Positions 1 to 13,039 of a stretch of 64,000 nt of DNA are shown in pieces. A program made the position numbers and the translations under genes. The stretch is from positions 1-64,000 of the forward strand of contig JACEFZ010013531.1 of NCBI GenBank assembly GCA_014155875.1. The letters are read 5' to 3'. Positions within the stretch are counted from its first letter, which is position 1, and each line of letters starts with the position of its first letter. The notes under the pieces are model-generated. The model did no database searches. It saw only the letters and a list, made by a program, of their open reading frames with translations, and was not told where the DNA came from. Source of the DNA: Cepaea nemoralis (taxonomy: Eukaryota > Mollusca > Gastropoda > Stylommatophora > Helicidae).

Positions 1-657
1 CCCGCTCTTCTCCTCCCTTTTCTTCCCCTCTCTCTCCTCCCTCTACCTATTCTCTCCTCCTACTTCCTCCAATCCCTCCTCCTCCCTCCTTTCTCCTCCC
101 CCTTCTTCCTCCTCCCCTCCCTCCTCCCCTCCCACTCCTCCCTTTACCCTCCTCTTCCTCCTCCATCATCCTCCAACTCTTCCTCCTCCTCCTTCTTCCT
201 CTCTCATTCCTCCTTCTTTCCCTCCTCTCCTACCTCCTCCCTTCTCCTCCTCTCTCCTCCTCCCTCCTCCCTTTTCCCTCCCTCCTCCTCCTCCCTCTAC
301 CTCCTCCCTCCTCCTCCCTCCACCTTTCTTCCTGCCACTCCCTCCTCGCTCAATCTTACTACTCCTCCCTCCTCTTCATTCCTCCTCCTTCTTCTCTCTC
401 CTACCTCCTCCTTCTCCCTACTCCTTCTACCTCTTCCTCCCTCACCTCCTCCCTCCTCCTCCTCCCTCCTCTCCCCTCATTCCCTCCCTTCCTATCTCCC
501 TTTCCCTCCTCCTTCTCCATCTCCCTCCTCCCCCTCCTCCCCTACTCCTTCTTTCTCCTCCTCACTCCTCTTCCTCTCCTTCTCCCTTTCATCCCTCTTC
601 CTCCTCCCTCCTCCCTTCTCCATCCTCCTTCTCCCTCCTCCTAATACCTCCGCCCTC
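1..657. repeat. Polypyrimidine (TCC/CTCCT) tract, part 1
   Basis: The + strand is almost only C and T, built from CTCC, TCCTCC and CTTCCTC words with no fixed long period. A few isolated A or G bases break it. Open frames here rich in Pro/Ser/Leu or Glu/Gly/Arg are composition artefacts. Polypurine-polypyrimidine DNA can form intramolecular triplexes; that is known chemistry, not shown here. Confidence 0.95.
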
Positions 658-1203
658 TCCTAATATAAGCTAGACATAGCGAAAATCGACTAAATATACT
701 CATGTCCGAACCTCGGATATCTTTATATAAACAAGCTTAAGCATACTCTTGCCGCGCAGTTGTGGACAATCTTCCACCACTAAATCAAAGACCCACCAAT
801 CATGATACATACTTTTTCCGCAACCTGTTTTTGAAACCTACCCTTAGTACAGACTACATGCCCCCATAACAATAACACCAAAAAGACATAATTGTAACTT
901 ATCTTCAAACGACAACTAATCCAAAAAAAGAAACATTCCCTTATTGTATGCGCACGTTACCCCCCTCCTTAGGGTATTTATAATGCCCAGTTAACACTAA
1001 TGCCTCAGTGAGTCATTTTGTTTATGATTATTTTTCAATGCGTTTTAAATGTTCTTTTGTTTTGTCAAAAGTTGCTTCATAAGTGATGTTGATGAAAGAA
1101 TTTATGATGAAAATAGAGAAGCAGGGCAGACTTGTCAGACGGGGCCTGCGTGCCCAAGTGCTTAACCTTTTGAAAATAAAGACTTATTGTTATTATTATT
1201 ATA
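658..1203 (+). mobile_element. Non-repetitive block ending in an (ATT)n-tailed SINE (SINE-A copy 1)
   Basis: Mixed-composition DNA abruptly interrupts the polypyrimidine tract. Its right part, from about 1070, matches the SINE-A block seen at 34.8 kb: GCTTCATAAGTGATGTTG, then a GGGCCTGCGTGCCC core, then TTTGAAAATAAAGACTTATT and a short ATT tail. The left part (658-1069) has no match elsewhere in the window and may be the rest of a longer element or older sequence. I could not fix a target-site duplication. Being bounded on both sides by pyrimidine DNA, the block was probably inserted. Confidence 0.6.
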
Positions 1204-3552
1204 TTATCCTCCTCCTTCTCCTCCCTCCTCTTTTCCTCATCCTCCCTCTTCCTCCTCCTCCATCCTCCTGCCTCCTCCTCAAGTCCCTCCTCCTCCTTCC
1301 TCCACATCCCTCCTCCTACCCTCCTTCCTCCTCCCCCTTCATCCTCCTCCTCTCCCTCTCCCTCCTCCCCTCCCCCTTCTTTCCTCTCCTCCCTCTCCCT
1401 CTCTTCTTCCTCAATCCTCCTCCACCTCTTCCTCCTCCTCCTTCTTCCTCCCTCTCCTCATTCCCTCCTTCCTTTTCCTCCTACTCTACTCATCCCTTCT
1501 ACTCCTCTCTCCTCCTCCCTCCTCCCTTTCCCTCCCTCCTCCCCTCCCTCTACCTCCTCCCTCCGCCTCCCTCCACACTTACTTCCTCCACATCCCTCCT
1601 CCTCATCTTACTCCTCCTCCTCCTCATCATTTCCTCCCCTCTCCTCTCTCCGACCTCCTCCTTCTCCCTCCTCCTTCTACTCTTCCTCCCTCCTAATCCT
1701 CCCTCCGCCCCCTCCTTCCTCCCCTCCTTCTCCCCTCTCCCCTCCTCCCTCCTCCTCCCCCTCCTCCTGCGTTCTCCTCCTCCCTCCTCTTCCTCCTCCT
1801 TCTCCCTCATCCCTCTTCCTCCTCCCTCCTCTTTCTCCATCCTCCTTCTCCCTCCTCCTCAATAACATCCCTCCTCCCGCGCCTCCCTCCTCCTCTCCTC
1901 CTCCTGCTTCTCCTCCCCCTCCTCCTGCGTTTCTCCTCCTCCCCTCCTCTTCCTCCTCCTTCGCCCTCACTCCTCTTCCTCCTCCCTCCTCCTTCTCCAT
2001 CCTCCTTCTCCTCCTCCTAATTACCTCCCCTCTCTCCCCTCCTTCTCCCTCCTCCTCTTTCATCATCCTCCGCCTTCCTCCTCCTCCCTCCGCCTCCCTC
2101 CTCCTCCTCCCCTCCCCTCCTTCTCCTCTTCCCCCCTCCTAAGCCCCTCCTCCTCCCTCCCTATTCCTCCATACCTCCTCCTCCCTCTCCTCCTCTCTTC
2201 TGTACCTATCTCTTCCGCCTCCCTCTACCATCCTCCCCTCCTCCGCCCCTCCTCCTCCTTCCTCCCCATCCTCCTCCTCCCGCCCTCCTCCTCTTCGTCC
2301 TCCTCCTCCTTTCTCCATCTATCCTCCCCTCCTCTTCCCTTCCTCCACTTCCTCTTCTCCTCCTCCTCCTCCCTCTCTCCTCTTCTTCCCTCCTCCTCCC
2401 TCCTCCCCCCTCCTCCCGCCACTTCCTTCCTCCTCCTCCCTCTCTCGCTCCTCCTCCCTCCCTCCTCCTCCCTCCTCTCCCTCTCCCTCCTCCTCCTCTC
2501 CTCCTCCTCCCTCTCCCTCCTCCTCTTCCGCCATGCGTTCTCTCCTCCCTACTTCCCCTCTTCGCCTCCTCCTCCCTACTCCTCCCTCTCCCTCCTCCTC
2601 CTCCTGCGTTCTCCTCCCTCCTCCTTCTCCCTTCTTTTCCCTCTTCCTCCTCCCTCCTCCTCTTCCTCCTCCCTCTCTGTTCTCCTCCCTCCTCCTTCTC
2701 CCCCCTCCTTCTCCCTCCCTCCTCTCTCCTCCTACCCCTCCTCCTTCCTCCTCCTCCCTCTTTTCTTCCTCCTCCTCCTTCGCCTCTTTTCCCCCCTCTT
2801 CCTAATCCCTCGTCCTCCCTACCTATTTCTCCCTACTCCTCCCTCCTCCCTCCTCCTCCTCTCTCCGCCTATCTCTTCTCCTCCCTTCTCCTCCTCTTCT
2901 CCTACCTCCTCCCTCCTTCCTCCTCCTTTCTCCTCCTCCCTCCTCCCTATGCCTCTCTTCTCCTCCTCCCTCCTCCTCCCTCCCCTCCTTCCTCCACATC
3001 CCTCTCCTCCCTCTTCCTCCTCCTCCCTCCTCATCATTCTTCTTCCTCCTCCTTCTCCCCCTCCTCCCTCTTCTTCTCCTCCCTCTCCTTCTTCGACCTC
3101 GTCCTCAACTCCTCCTCCCCCTCTCCCTCTCCCTCCTCCCTCCTCCTCCCCTCCTCTCCTTCTCCCTCCTTTCTCCCTCTTTTTCCTCCTCCCTCTTCCT
3201 CCTCCCTTTCCTCCTCCCCCTCCCACTTCCTTCCTCCTCCTCTTTTCCCCCTCCTTCCTCCTTCTCCTCTCTTCTCCTCCTCCTCTCTCCTTCTCCTCCC
3301 TCTTCCTCCTCCTTCCTCCTCCTTCCTCCTCCTCCCTCCTCCTCTTCTCCCTCCTCCTCCCTCCTCCTCCTTCTCCTCTTCCCCCCCTCCTCCTAACCCC
3401 TCCTCCTCCCTCCTCCTCCCTCCTATTCCTCCCTACTCCTCCTCTTCTCTCCGCCTATCTCTTCCTCCCTCCTCCTCCCTCCTCCTCCCTCCTCCACCCT
3501 CTTCCTCCTCCTTCCTCCTACTCCTCCTTTTTCTTCTTCTGCTGCTGCTGCC
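1204..3552. repeat. Polypyrimidine (TCC/CTCCT) tract, part 2
   Basis: About 2.35 kb in which nearly every + strand base is C or T. It continues part 1 after the SINE-containing block and ends in a CTTCTTCTGCTGCTGCTGCC stretch. Long open frames on both strands (Pro/Ser/Leu on +, Glu/Gly/Arg on -) come from the lack of stop codons in such DNA and are not called as genes. Confidence 0.95.
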
Positions 3553-3679
3553 ACCGCTCTATTTACCCAAGTTAATTGTTGGGGGAATATGTAAAGATCT
3601 TTCTAGTGCTCTTTCTAATGCTTTTTGTAAGTTGGTCTTCGTTTATCTAAGGTTGTTCTAACCGCAACCAATAAGTGAT

Positions 3680-3680
3680 T

Positions 3681-3711
<31 letters not shown>

Positions 3712-3719
3712 GAGGGAGG

Positions 3720-3751
<32 letters not shown>

Positions 3752-3986
3752 GTCGGGAACGGGAACTTATATGAAATAAATGAGATGCTCCCCATCAGGG
3801 GCTGGGCGTAGCCGGGCCGGGTCAGACAGACAGACAGACAGACAGATAGACAGGCAGACAGATAGATAGTCGGGAACGGGAACGGGAGCTTATATGACTA
3901 CTTATATGAATTAAATGAGATGCTCCAAACCAGGAGCCAGGCGATGCAGGGCAGGGTCAGACAGACAGACAGACAGACAGACAGAT

Positions 3987-4035
<49 letters not shown>

Positions 4036-4062
4036 GGAACGGGAACGGGAGCTTATATGACT
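3680..4062 (+). repeat. GACA microsatellite with interspersed GC-rich unit
   Basis: Runs of ACAG/GACA alternate with a non-microsatellite unit of roughly 70-90 bp. The unit carries GGGAACGGGA, TTATATGAATTAAATGAGATGCTCC and a GGGCG(A/T)AGCCGGGCCGGGTC block. It occurs three times, the last copy running on to about 4122. The GC-rich block reads on the minus strand as GACCCGGCCCGGCTTCGCCC, which I associate with the 3' ends of some invertebrate LINEs (from memory, untested). Probably an expanded retroposon tail. Confidence 0.8.
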
Positions 4063-4126
4063 GCTTATATGAATTAAATGAGATGCTCCCCACCAGGGAC
4101 TGGGCGAAGCCGGGCCGGGTCAGCTA

Positions 4127-4130
<4 letters not shown>

Positions 4131-4194
<64 letters not shown>
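4131..4194. repeat. (AT)n microsatellite
   Basis: About 30 uninterrupted AT dinucleotides, preceded by GTGTGTGT. Confidence 0.97.
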
Positions 4195-4196
<2 letters not shown>

Positions 4197-4440
4197 TCTC
4201 ATAATCATCTCATCTAGTCATGTTCCTCTTGAATTTTGCGGTGTCGAGGTGAAGTCTAAACATCGTGAGAGTACCCGATTATCGGCTTCATATATCGATA
4301 TTCCCATGGACTCTGCTATTCCCTCCTTCCAACGTTTGCGTGGTCGGCCTCTTCCTCTGTTTCCATCTGGTCTGTACATCATTGCTTGTTGTGGATTAAC
4401 ATTGCCGGGTCGATATCCATTTGGGTCAGTCCGTTTATAC
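4195..4440 (-). mobile_element. LINE 3'-end fragment with (CATCT)n tail (LINE-b copy 1)
   Basis: On the minus strand this encodes the end of a LINE pol protein, including the basic stretch GRGRPRKRWKEG that is typical just before the C-terminus of AP-endonuclease LINEs. It then runs into a tail read on the + strand as short CATCT/CTCAT repeats. The same sequence recurs at 51.5 kb and 62.4 kb with the same kind of tail, so it is a repeat family. Only the last few hundred bases are present (5' truncated). Confidence 0.7.
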
Positions 4441-4499
4441 TTCTTAGTTTTTCTACGAGCAGTATGAAGATCCCCTGCCGGCTTGTTAGGCCAGTCACA

Positions 4500-7335
4500 G
4501 GTGTAGGACACACATCTGACCACAGGGGGTCCATCCCATATGGCGAGTCATAGCCCCGTTAGCCCATGATCTCGCGGTCATTATTTCCCGGTCTGCACCA
4601 CGTGAAGGAGGGAGTTGACTTGTGTTGGCGGTAGCGAATGTGACTGATAAGGACCATTCGCGCTGTAAATGTTCGGACACAGTAGGTGCATGTGAACACG
4701 TGGTCATTTCCACCATCATGCACCATCTTACGTCTCACACGCTCGGTGTGTGACTTATCTGCAATCATTTTCTCCTTTGTCTTTATTTCATTTCGGATTT
4801 TTGTCCTCCATGCAATACGTTCAGCGGCGACTTGCTCCCAGTGTGCATTATCAATGCCTGTATCAATCATGTCCCACTTACACACATCTTTGTATAATAG
4901 TAGAGATCGACCCTAAGATCTCTTACCCATCTGTAATTCACCGAAAAAGATGTCCTTTGGTATTCTACCATCATCCATCCTCCTAAGATGTCCTATCCAT
5001 CTAAGCCTACAAAGACTGACCATGGAATAAACCGTCACACAACCTGATCTTTCCAATACTTCAGTATTTGTGATTTTTTCTTGCCACTTAATACCAAGAA
5101 TTCTTCGCAGACACCGCATATGAAAGCTGTTTAAACGTTTCTCTTGGTGTGAGTAAGTTGTCCAGGCTTCACTGCCATAAAGAAGAGTACTAAGGACACA
5201 GGCTTGATTGACAAGGACTTTTGTTTTGGCAGTAAGCTTCCTGTTCTCCCAGACACTTTTTCTTAACCTGTTCATTGTTGTTGCTGCCTTACCAATCCGG
5301 ATGTTGATTTCCTGGTCTAGGGATAATTTGCTATTTACCTAGATCCTAGATATGTAAAATGGTCCACTATCTCCAGTTCAGCGTCGTCAATACAGATTGA
5401 TGGTACCCCATGTGCACCTTGTGACATAATCTGTGTCTTCATTTTGCTAATTGTTAAACCAAATTCAGAACAAGCATTGGAGAATGCAGATAGTAGACAT
5501 TGTAATTCTTCCTCAGAGTGGGTCGTAACTGCAGCATCATCTGCAAAAAGCAACTCTCTGATCAGTACCCTCCTAATTTTGGTCTTGGCCTTCAATCTCT
5601 GAGCATTGTAGAGGCCGCCATCTGAGCGTGAGTGAATGTATATACCACCATCCTGATCACGAAAGGCATATTTCAGTAGAAGTGAAAAGTATATTCCAAA
5701 GAGGGTGGGAGCTAGTACACAACCTTGCTTAACTCCACTCTTGATTTCAAACTCTTCAGAAGTTGCACCATCAAACTTGATTATACCCTTCATGCCTGTG
5801 TGGAACGATTCCACAATGGACAGAAGAGTTGGTGGGCAGCCAATCTTCTTTAGTGCCTTGAACAGACCCTCACGACTGACCAAATCAAATGCCTTTGTGA
5901 GGTCGATGAAGGCAATAAACAGTGGTTGATTCTGTTCACGGCATTTTTCTTGCATTTGTCGCAATGAGAATATCATATCAATGGTAGACCTGTTCTGTCG
6001 AAAGCCACACTGTGATTCGGGGTAGACTTGATCTCCTAGGACTTGAAGTCTGCGCAGAACAATTCTGGCAAATACTTTTCCAACAATACACAGAAGTGAG
6101 ATACCCCTATAGTTGTTGCAGTCGCTCCGATCGCCCTTTTTCTTGTACAGTGTTATGATGCTTGAATCTTTGAAATCCTGTGGGACTTGTCCTTCTCGCC
6201 AGCATAGCTCTATTAGCTGGTGGATCTGTAGAGTGAGTGTGTCTTGCCCACTCCTGATAACCTCTTTTGGAATCCCATTCTTACCTGGAGCCTTGTCAGA
6301 TGCAAGTTCATTTATAGCACACTTAACTTCTGTTATGGTGAGAACTGTGTCCAGGTTTTCAAGAGTTGGTAGGGCCTCTATGGCGTTGAGGGCATCGTCC
6401 GCTGGTTTGGTCTCACTTGAGTAAAGCTCCAAATAGTGCTCTACTCATATGTCCATCTGCTGTTTCTTATCAGTGATGATTTCTCCAGTCAAGGTTTTCA
6501 ATGGTGTACTTCTTTTGATCATTAGACCACAGGCTTTCTTTATTCCTTCATACATGCTTCTGATGTATCCCTTATCACTTGGGATTTGAATGGACTCACA
6601 TAACTTGATCCAATAGTCATTTGCACACTGCCTGGCAGCCTTTTGCACATCCTTCCTAGCTTGCTTTAGCTCACTCAGAGTGTTACGCGTTGGTATTTCC
6701 TTGTTTCTTAAGAGAGATATCTTCTTCTTATCAATCAAAGGCTGCAGAGTCTGGTTATTTGCAGCAAACCAGTCCTGCCTTTTATGATCCACAGTGCCGT
6801 AAACCCCTACGGCAGTTTTATAAAGAGTTTCCTTAAGTTTCTCCCACATTTCACTTACTGTAAAAAGTTCTGGTGTATCAGTGAAAGTGTCTTCAAGTTG
6901 CTGTTGAAACTGAAAGCATTTATCAGGACCGCGAGTGTTAATAATATTAATCCTGGGTCTAGATTTGTGTTTAGCTGTGTAGATTCTCTTTGGTCTCAGT
7001 ATAACCCTTGCAACAACCAAAGAATGATCTGTATCACAGTCAGCACTGTAGTAACTTCCAGTCAATGATGTATGGTTCAGATATTGTCTCCGTGTGTTGA
7101 TGAAGTCCAGCTGGTGCTAATGGCCGGATACTGGATGTTTCCATGTGACCTTATGCAGCTCATTTGTTTTAAAAAAGGAGTTTCTAATACATAGGTCATT
7201 TCTGGTGCAATGCTCCAGCAGACTTTGCTCATTTTCATTCATGCGACCGATGTTGTACTTTCCAAGGCACACTGGCCATGAACTCGAGTCCTTGCCCACA
7301 CGAGTATTGAAAGCACCGAGCATATAAATGTAGTC
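4500..7335 (-). pseudogene. AP-endonuclease LINE, truncated and broken (LINE-a)
   Basis: A minus-strand non-LTR retrotransposon read from 7335 down. It starts with the end of an exonuclease-endonuclease-phosphatase domain (GAFNTRVGKD and WKHPVSGH words, 7335-7120). A linker follows (7065-6445), then the reverse transcriptase (6432-5335) with KAPGKNGIPKEV, NNYRGISLL, GFRQNRSTID, FIDLTKAFD, VKQGCVLAPTLF and the catalytic LLFADDA box. The post-RT region (5275-4913) and a C-terminal Cys2His2-like finger (about 4700, FTCTYC...H) end it. Frameshifts or stops near 7090, 6440, 5300 and 4900 break the frame, and the N-terminal half of the endonuclease is missing. It is a relic; RT class is clear, clade is not. 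Confidence 0.88.
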
Positions 7336-8545
7336 ATGATGGTATGCAGGCAAGAGAACAGAGTACAGGAACATGGTCAACGGTCTGAGCACTTTCTTGT
7401 CACCAATGGAGTGAAGCAAGGATGTATCCTGGCACCAACACTGTTCAGCCTCATGTTTTCAGATATGCTGACAAATGCCTTCGAGAACAACGACATTGGA
7501 ATAGACATCAACTGCCGCATGGATGGAAAGTTGTTCAATCTTAGAAGGCTGAAAGCCAAAACCAATACTAACAGCGACACCGTCAGAGAACTGCTGTTTG
7601 CTGATGATTCCGCTCTATATGCCAACTCAGTGGCAGACATGCAACACAATTTTTCAGCTTTCACATATGCCTGTGCCAACTTTGGGCTAAATAGCAACTT
7701 GGAGAAGACTGTAGTATTGTACCAGCCAGCTCCAGGGAATAATCACACCGTGCCGAATATCAAGGTGAATGGTCACAGACTAAGTGTTGTGGACAAATTC
7801 ACCTATCTTGGCAGCACTGTGTCACAATTGATGACGAAGTGAATGCAAGAATTTCCAAGGACAGCGAGGCCTTTGGTAGACTGTACAAGAATGCATTGGA
7901 TAGAAATGGAATAAGCGTGCAAACAAAGCTGAAAGTCTATAAAGCAGTTGTATTATCCACACTGCTATACGCTTCTAAAACCTGGACTGTTTATCAGCGA
8001 CACGCTAGGAAATTAAACCACTTCCACACAGTCTGCCTTAGGAAGCTTTTGAAGATTAAATGGCAAGACAAGATCCCAGACACTGAAGTTCTAGAAAGAG
8101 CGTTCATGCCCAGTATCCACACTATACCAATGAAGAATCGGATTCGCTGGGCTAGTCACTTAACTCGCATGCCAGATCACAGGCTGCCTAAACATTTTTT
8201 TACGCCGAGCTGCGTTGTGGTAAACGCTCCCAAGGCGGCCAGAGGAAACGCTTTAAAGACATTCTGAAAATCTCACTGAAAGCTTTTGGAATTTATCTTG
8301 ACACCTGGGAGACTGCTACCAAAGACCGAAATTCGTGGCGTACATCATTACACAAGGGTGCTGTCACTTGTGAAGCAATGAGGACCGCAAGAGCTGTGAA
8401 GAAGAGGCTGGACAGAAAAACCACTGCAGGACATCCTCCTCCTGGAACGTCAAGCATTCTTTTCCCACATTGTCAAAAAACATTTCGAGCCTAAATAGGC
8501 CTTATCAGCCATCTTAGAACTCACGGCTCCATACTTTCAACCCCA
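7336..8545 (+). pseudogene. Related LINE, 3' portion, head to head with LINE-a
   Basis: A plus-strand RT fragment begins inside the RT domain. It carries TNGVKQGCILAPTLF and ELLFADDSAL, then VDKFTYLGSTVS. After a frameshift at about 7840 comes the thumb/connection region (YASKTWTVYQRHARKLNHFH, IKWQDKIPDTEVLERA). Past another break near 8265 the C-terminus is recognisable with a finger-like FPHCQKTF...GLISHLRTH. It is clearly the same superfamily as the minus-strand LINE ending at 7335, but the two copies differ at many residues. The 5' truncation in the RT is typical of aborted reverse transcription. Confidence 0.85.
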
Positions 8546-9695
8546 CTGGATGAAATGAATGGTCATCAACATTCTTGATGGACAAACAACAACTTATCGC
8601 AATGCCTGTATTAACTGCACTTTATTGGATTGGACAAGCGTCCAGGCAGGTACACATTTGTGTTGTTCGTTGATATATATATTTTGTAGTTGTTTTGTTC
8701 TTGTCCCGTTAATAAAGATTTCGACCGAAAGGTTTGCCTATGTCTGTAGTTCGTTATTCATCCGTCGAGCTTCTTAGTCATTTCCGATGATTTTTTTTTT
8801 CCCTTTCGCACCCGACTCTTTAAACTATTGGTTTAGAAGGTACCAGAAAACTATCCAATCATTACAGATATTAACGTAGATTTAATTCGTTCTGTAGCTG
8901 GATCAGAACGGTGGCGCCATGTAGGTTTGTAGTAGACGTCGTTCTATACCCGCTACTAAACACATGTAATCTAAATCACTTTTCAAAAACTTCAAGTCTG
9001 TTAAAGAAGTACTATCGCCAGGAAGGTTCTGTTTATACAGATGTCAGTCCGTGGTTGGGTAGAAGGACATATTAGTAGGGCCCTAACTGAGCTATATACA
9101 CAAGGATGGTGTGAAGAAAGACATACTAGTAGATAAGTGAGCTCTGTACACAAATACCAAACTGGGAGCAACAGATTAAACCAACAAATGTAAGCAGATA
9201 TCGCCCTAGACAGTCTCATGATGAGGTGAAATAGTCAAACGGCTTTCAACAAGTAATTTATCAAGCGTCATTTTGTTTCAGTAACTGTGAAATGACATTT
9301 CAACACTTTGAATAATGAGATTTTCTGTATTAAAAATTTTGAAGCGGCTAGCTTGATAATTGTAGAACTAGGATTGGTGACGTCTCCAAACTATGTTGAC
9401 TTCAAGGGTAGTTGTTCTTTCTGATTAATTTCCGTTACAAGAATGTGATTTCTTAGTTTTTCTTATATAGTTACTTCACATAGTGCTAGCACTTTAACAC
9501 TACAATAGCAAACGTGGCTTTGCAAACACTAAAGCAATGAAAAACTGTATAGATTGGAACAGATAGAACAGCAAAAGTCAGAGTAGAGAGAGTGAGTATT
9601 TCCCGCCGTGACATAAAGGTGTGAAACCTACAAATTTCACCAATCAGCCCAATAAAACATACATCCATATTAATATAATTGTTTCGGAAGAGTAT
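8546..9695. other. Unassigned intergenic DNA
   Basis: Mixed AT-rich sequence with no convincing coding, tRNA-like or tandem structure. A loose two-fold repetition of AAGGACATATTAGTAG / AAAGACATACTAGTAG occurs near 9060-9130. Otherwise I see nothing I can name. Confidence 0.6.
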
Positions 9696-9699
9696 AACT

Positions 9700-9975
9700 T
9701 TAATTGAACCATAAATAGAGCAAAGTGATCTGCCCATCATTATGTAGTCATCATCAAGTGTCAGCTTATGACAGCTGGCGTAAGCGTTCATGGCTCTCCA
9801 CAGATCTCGGTCTTTGTTGTTCTGCATCAACTCTGCCTATGATATTATGCCACCGTCTCAGTCCATCAAGCATCATTTCTCTTGGTCTACCTCTGTCTCT
9901 CTTCCCCTCGATCTTTCCAGTTGTCACGATGTTCTCCAATGTCTCTCTTCTCATCACATGACCAAACAAAGACTG
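9700..9975 (-). mobile_element. LINE 3'-end fragment
   Basis: The minus strand encodes GHVMRRETLENIVTTGKI, then EGKRDRGRPREMMLDGL and RRWHNIIGRVDAEQQRPRS: the basic C-terminal region of a LINE pol. It resembles the 3' parts of the elements at 30.05-31.05 kb. Only the last 90 or so residues remain. Confidence 0.75.
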
Positions 9976-10029
9976 TTTGTCTCTTTCGTATTGTTTTATA
10001 TAGTGTTCTAGTTTTCATTAGCTTCTTTC

Positions 10030-10380
10030 AGACAATCGTTGTTAGTTATTCTGGCAGTCCAATGAATTCGCAACATTCGTCTCAAAAACCATATAACGGA
10101 AAATTCTTAACCAAGTGGATAATTTTAAAAACCTAGGGGCATTTATAACATCAGATGGAAGATATTTAACTGAGTTAAGAGCAGAATAGGGCAGGCAAAA
10201 GCCGTTTTTCAGAAAATGAAAAGTATCTTATACAATAAGTGACTATCAATGAATGTAAGAAAGAGAGTGCTGAAATACTATATAGAAACATTTTTCTGTA
10301 TGGCAGTGAATCATGGAATTTAAATGAACAAATTATGAAGAACTTAGAAACCACATCTCTGTTGCTTCTTAAATTGTAAC
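10030..10380 (+). mobile_element. Decayed LINE pol fragment
   Basis: Reading the + strand through several stops gives a post-RT LINE signature: NLGAFITSDGRYLTE followed by FLYGSESWNLNEQIMKNLE, which resembles LLYGCETWT...AEKHL in better copies. There are many stops. This is a relic next to the CT microsatellite block. Confidence 0.5.
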
Positions 10381-11160
<780 letters not shown>

Positions 11161-11204
11161 AAGAAATAAAATTAAATATGGAATTCGTAGGATAAAGAAA
11201 GATC

Positions 11205-13000
11205 ATTTCAAAAAATGTGATTGTAGATAAATCAAATAACACAAATATATGGAAGGCTATTAACTCGCTAACCAACAAGAAACACGCTTCAGAGTCAGCA
11301 ATACCAAACACTATAACATGCGAGGATTTCAGTTACTACTTTCAATCAGAAGTAGAGAATCTAAAGACGTCAATACCAGACTCAGTATGTAATTTAAGTT
11401 CACTGTCATCATTCTGTGAAGGGAAGTGCTCTAGAAATATTCCCCCTGAGATTCGCTTGATGTCTATTGCAGAAGTATATAAATATCTCTCGAATCTCAA
11501 AGCAACAAATTCAGAAGGCCTAGATGGTATCAGTAATAGACTTCTTCGGTGTGCTGCACCAATTATTAGTGAGTCCTTAACGTTCATATATAACCAGTGC
11601 CTGTCCAAAAACTACTTTCCATCTGCCTTTAAAGTTGCTAAAGTTTATCCTCTACTTAAAAATGGCTAAAGTGATCATAGCGTCTTGGGTAATTATAGAC
11701 CTATTTCCTTACTATCGCCGCTATCAAAGCCATTAGAAAAACACATGCATAAAATAACACTACATCATTTAATTAACAACGATCTAATAATTGACAGTCA
11801 ATCTGGGTTTCGACCTAAATATTCTTGCCATAGTGCCCTTACAAAATTGACCGATAACTGGCATCTTTGTATCAACAATGGCAACATTTGTGGAGCAGTA
11901 TTTGTAGACTTAAAAAAAAAGCCTTTGATATGGTAGATCATGATATTTTAATTAGAAAATTAAAACAAATGAAGACTAGCACCAATATGGTGAACCTAAT
12001 TACGTCATTTCTATCCGACAGACAACAAGTAGTGTCCTTCAATAACTGTCTATCAAAACCCACACAACTTAATATTGGTGTGCCTCAGGGCTCAATACTA
12101 GGTCCGCTGCTTTTTGCAGTGTATATTAACGATCTTCCTTTTATCTCAATACTTCGTGTGACTTATTTGCGGACGACTGCACTATTTACACTAGTCAAGA
12201 GAGCCTTAGTGACTTAGAGAGCTTTTTACAAAACGAACTTGACAACCTTAGTAGATGGAGTAATGAAAACCGCATGTTAATTAACATCGACAAAACCAAA
12301 TCCATGCTAATAACGACCAGACAAAAACTACAGACCCTAGCCATAACTGGGACACCGCTCGAGCTCCACGTGGACACGTTACCTATAATTAATGTAAATA
12401 AACATAAAACATTAGGTCTTTTAATTGACAGACATTTAAACTGGAGCTCTCATGTTCACGTCCTTACCAAGAGAATAGCACAGAAAGTTTACCAACTTGC
12501 TAAAATTCAGCACTTTTTGTATGAAAGCACACGAAAAATATTCTATGCATCCTATATCCAATAACCTCTCGATTATTGTTCTACAGTCTGGGATGGTTGC
12601 CCTAAATCTAATATGAAACGATTGTGTTCGCTTCAAAACCGCGCTATACGTCTAGTTTCTAGCATAAAGCACGTTGAAAGTAATAAATTATACAGCCATC
12701 TAAGACTTCTACCACTTCGAAAGTGCTTCCTTTTTAACAAAGCCAAATTAGTGAATAAAATTATATCTGAAAATACCCCAGAGTATCTTCTACCGTTAAT
12801 TCAATCTAATATAATGAACAGTAAGCGCTTAAATTTATTACAGCTTCCTAAGCCTAGATTGGACTTATACAAAACTTGTTTCGCATATTCTGGTGCTCAC
12901 TTGTGGAATAGCCTTCCACCAGATCTGAAAACTCCAATGAGCCCCTACACATTCGACCGAAAACTTTTTCAATACTTACTTAATGCCGACTAAATGCCTC
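11205..13000 (+). pseudogene. CR1/jockey-like LINE reverse transcriptase relic
   Basis: A plus-strand non-LTR RT in several open pieces. The first (11217-11669) is the pre-RT/finger part with SNLKATNSEGLDGISNRLL. An in-frame stop at 11667 is followed by NYRPISLLSPLSKPLEK and SQSGFRPKYSCHSAL. A poly-A frameshift at about 11920 leads to KKAFDMVDHDIL and IGVPQGSILGPLLFAVYINDLP. A further shift at about 12145 puts the catalytic FADDC box (about 12166-12180) in frame with the thumb (from 12274). Another stop at 12562 precedes the C-terminal RLCSLQNRAIRLV...GAHLWNSLPPDLK. No endonuclease domain is present. The GVPQGSxLGPLLF...INDLP wording fits CR1/L2/jockey-type elements better than the LINEs at 4-8 kb. 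Confidence 0.88.
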
Positions 13001-13039
13001 CATAAGTCACCTACTGGTATCATTTTTTCACTATCATTC

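Noticed and set aside
1083..3575. Long Pro/Ser/Leu and Glu/Gly/Arg open frames
   Set aside because: They lie in polypyrimidine DNA that lacks stop codons by composition; no domain or conserved start.
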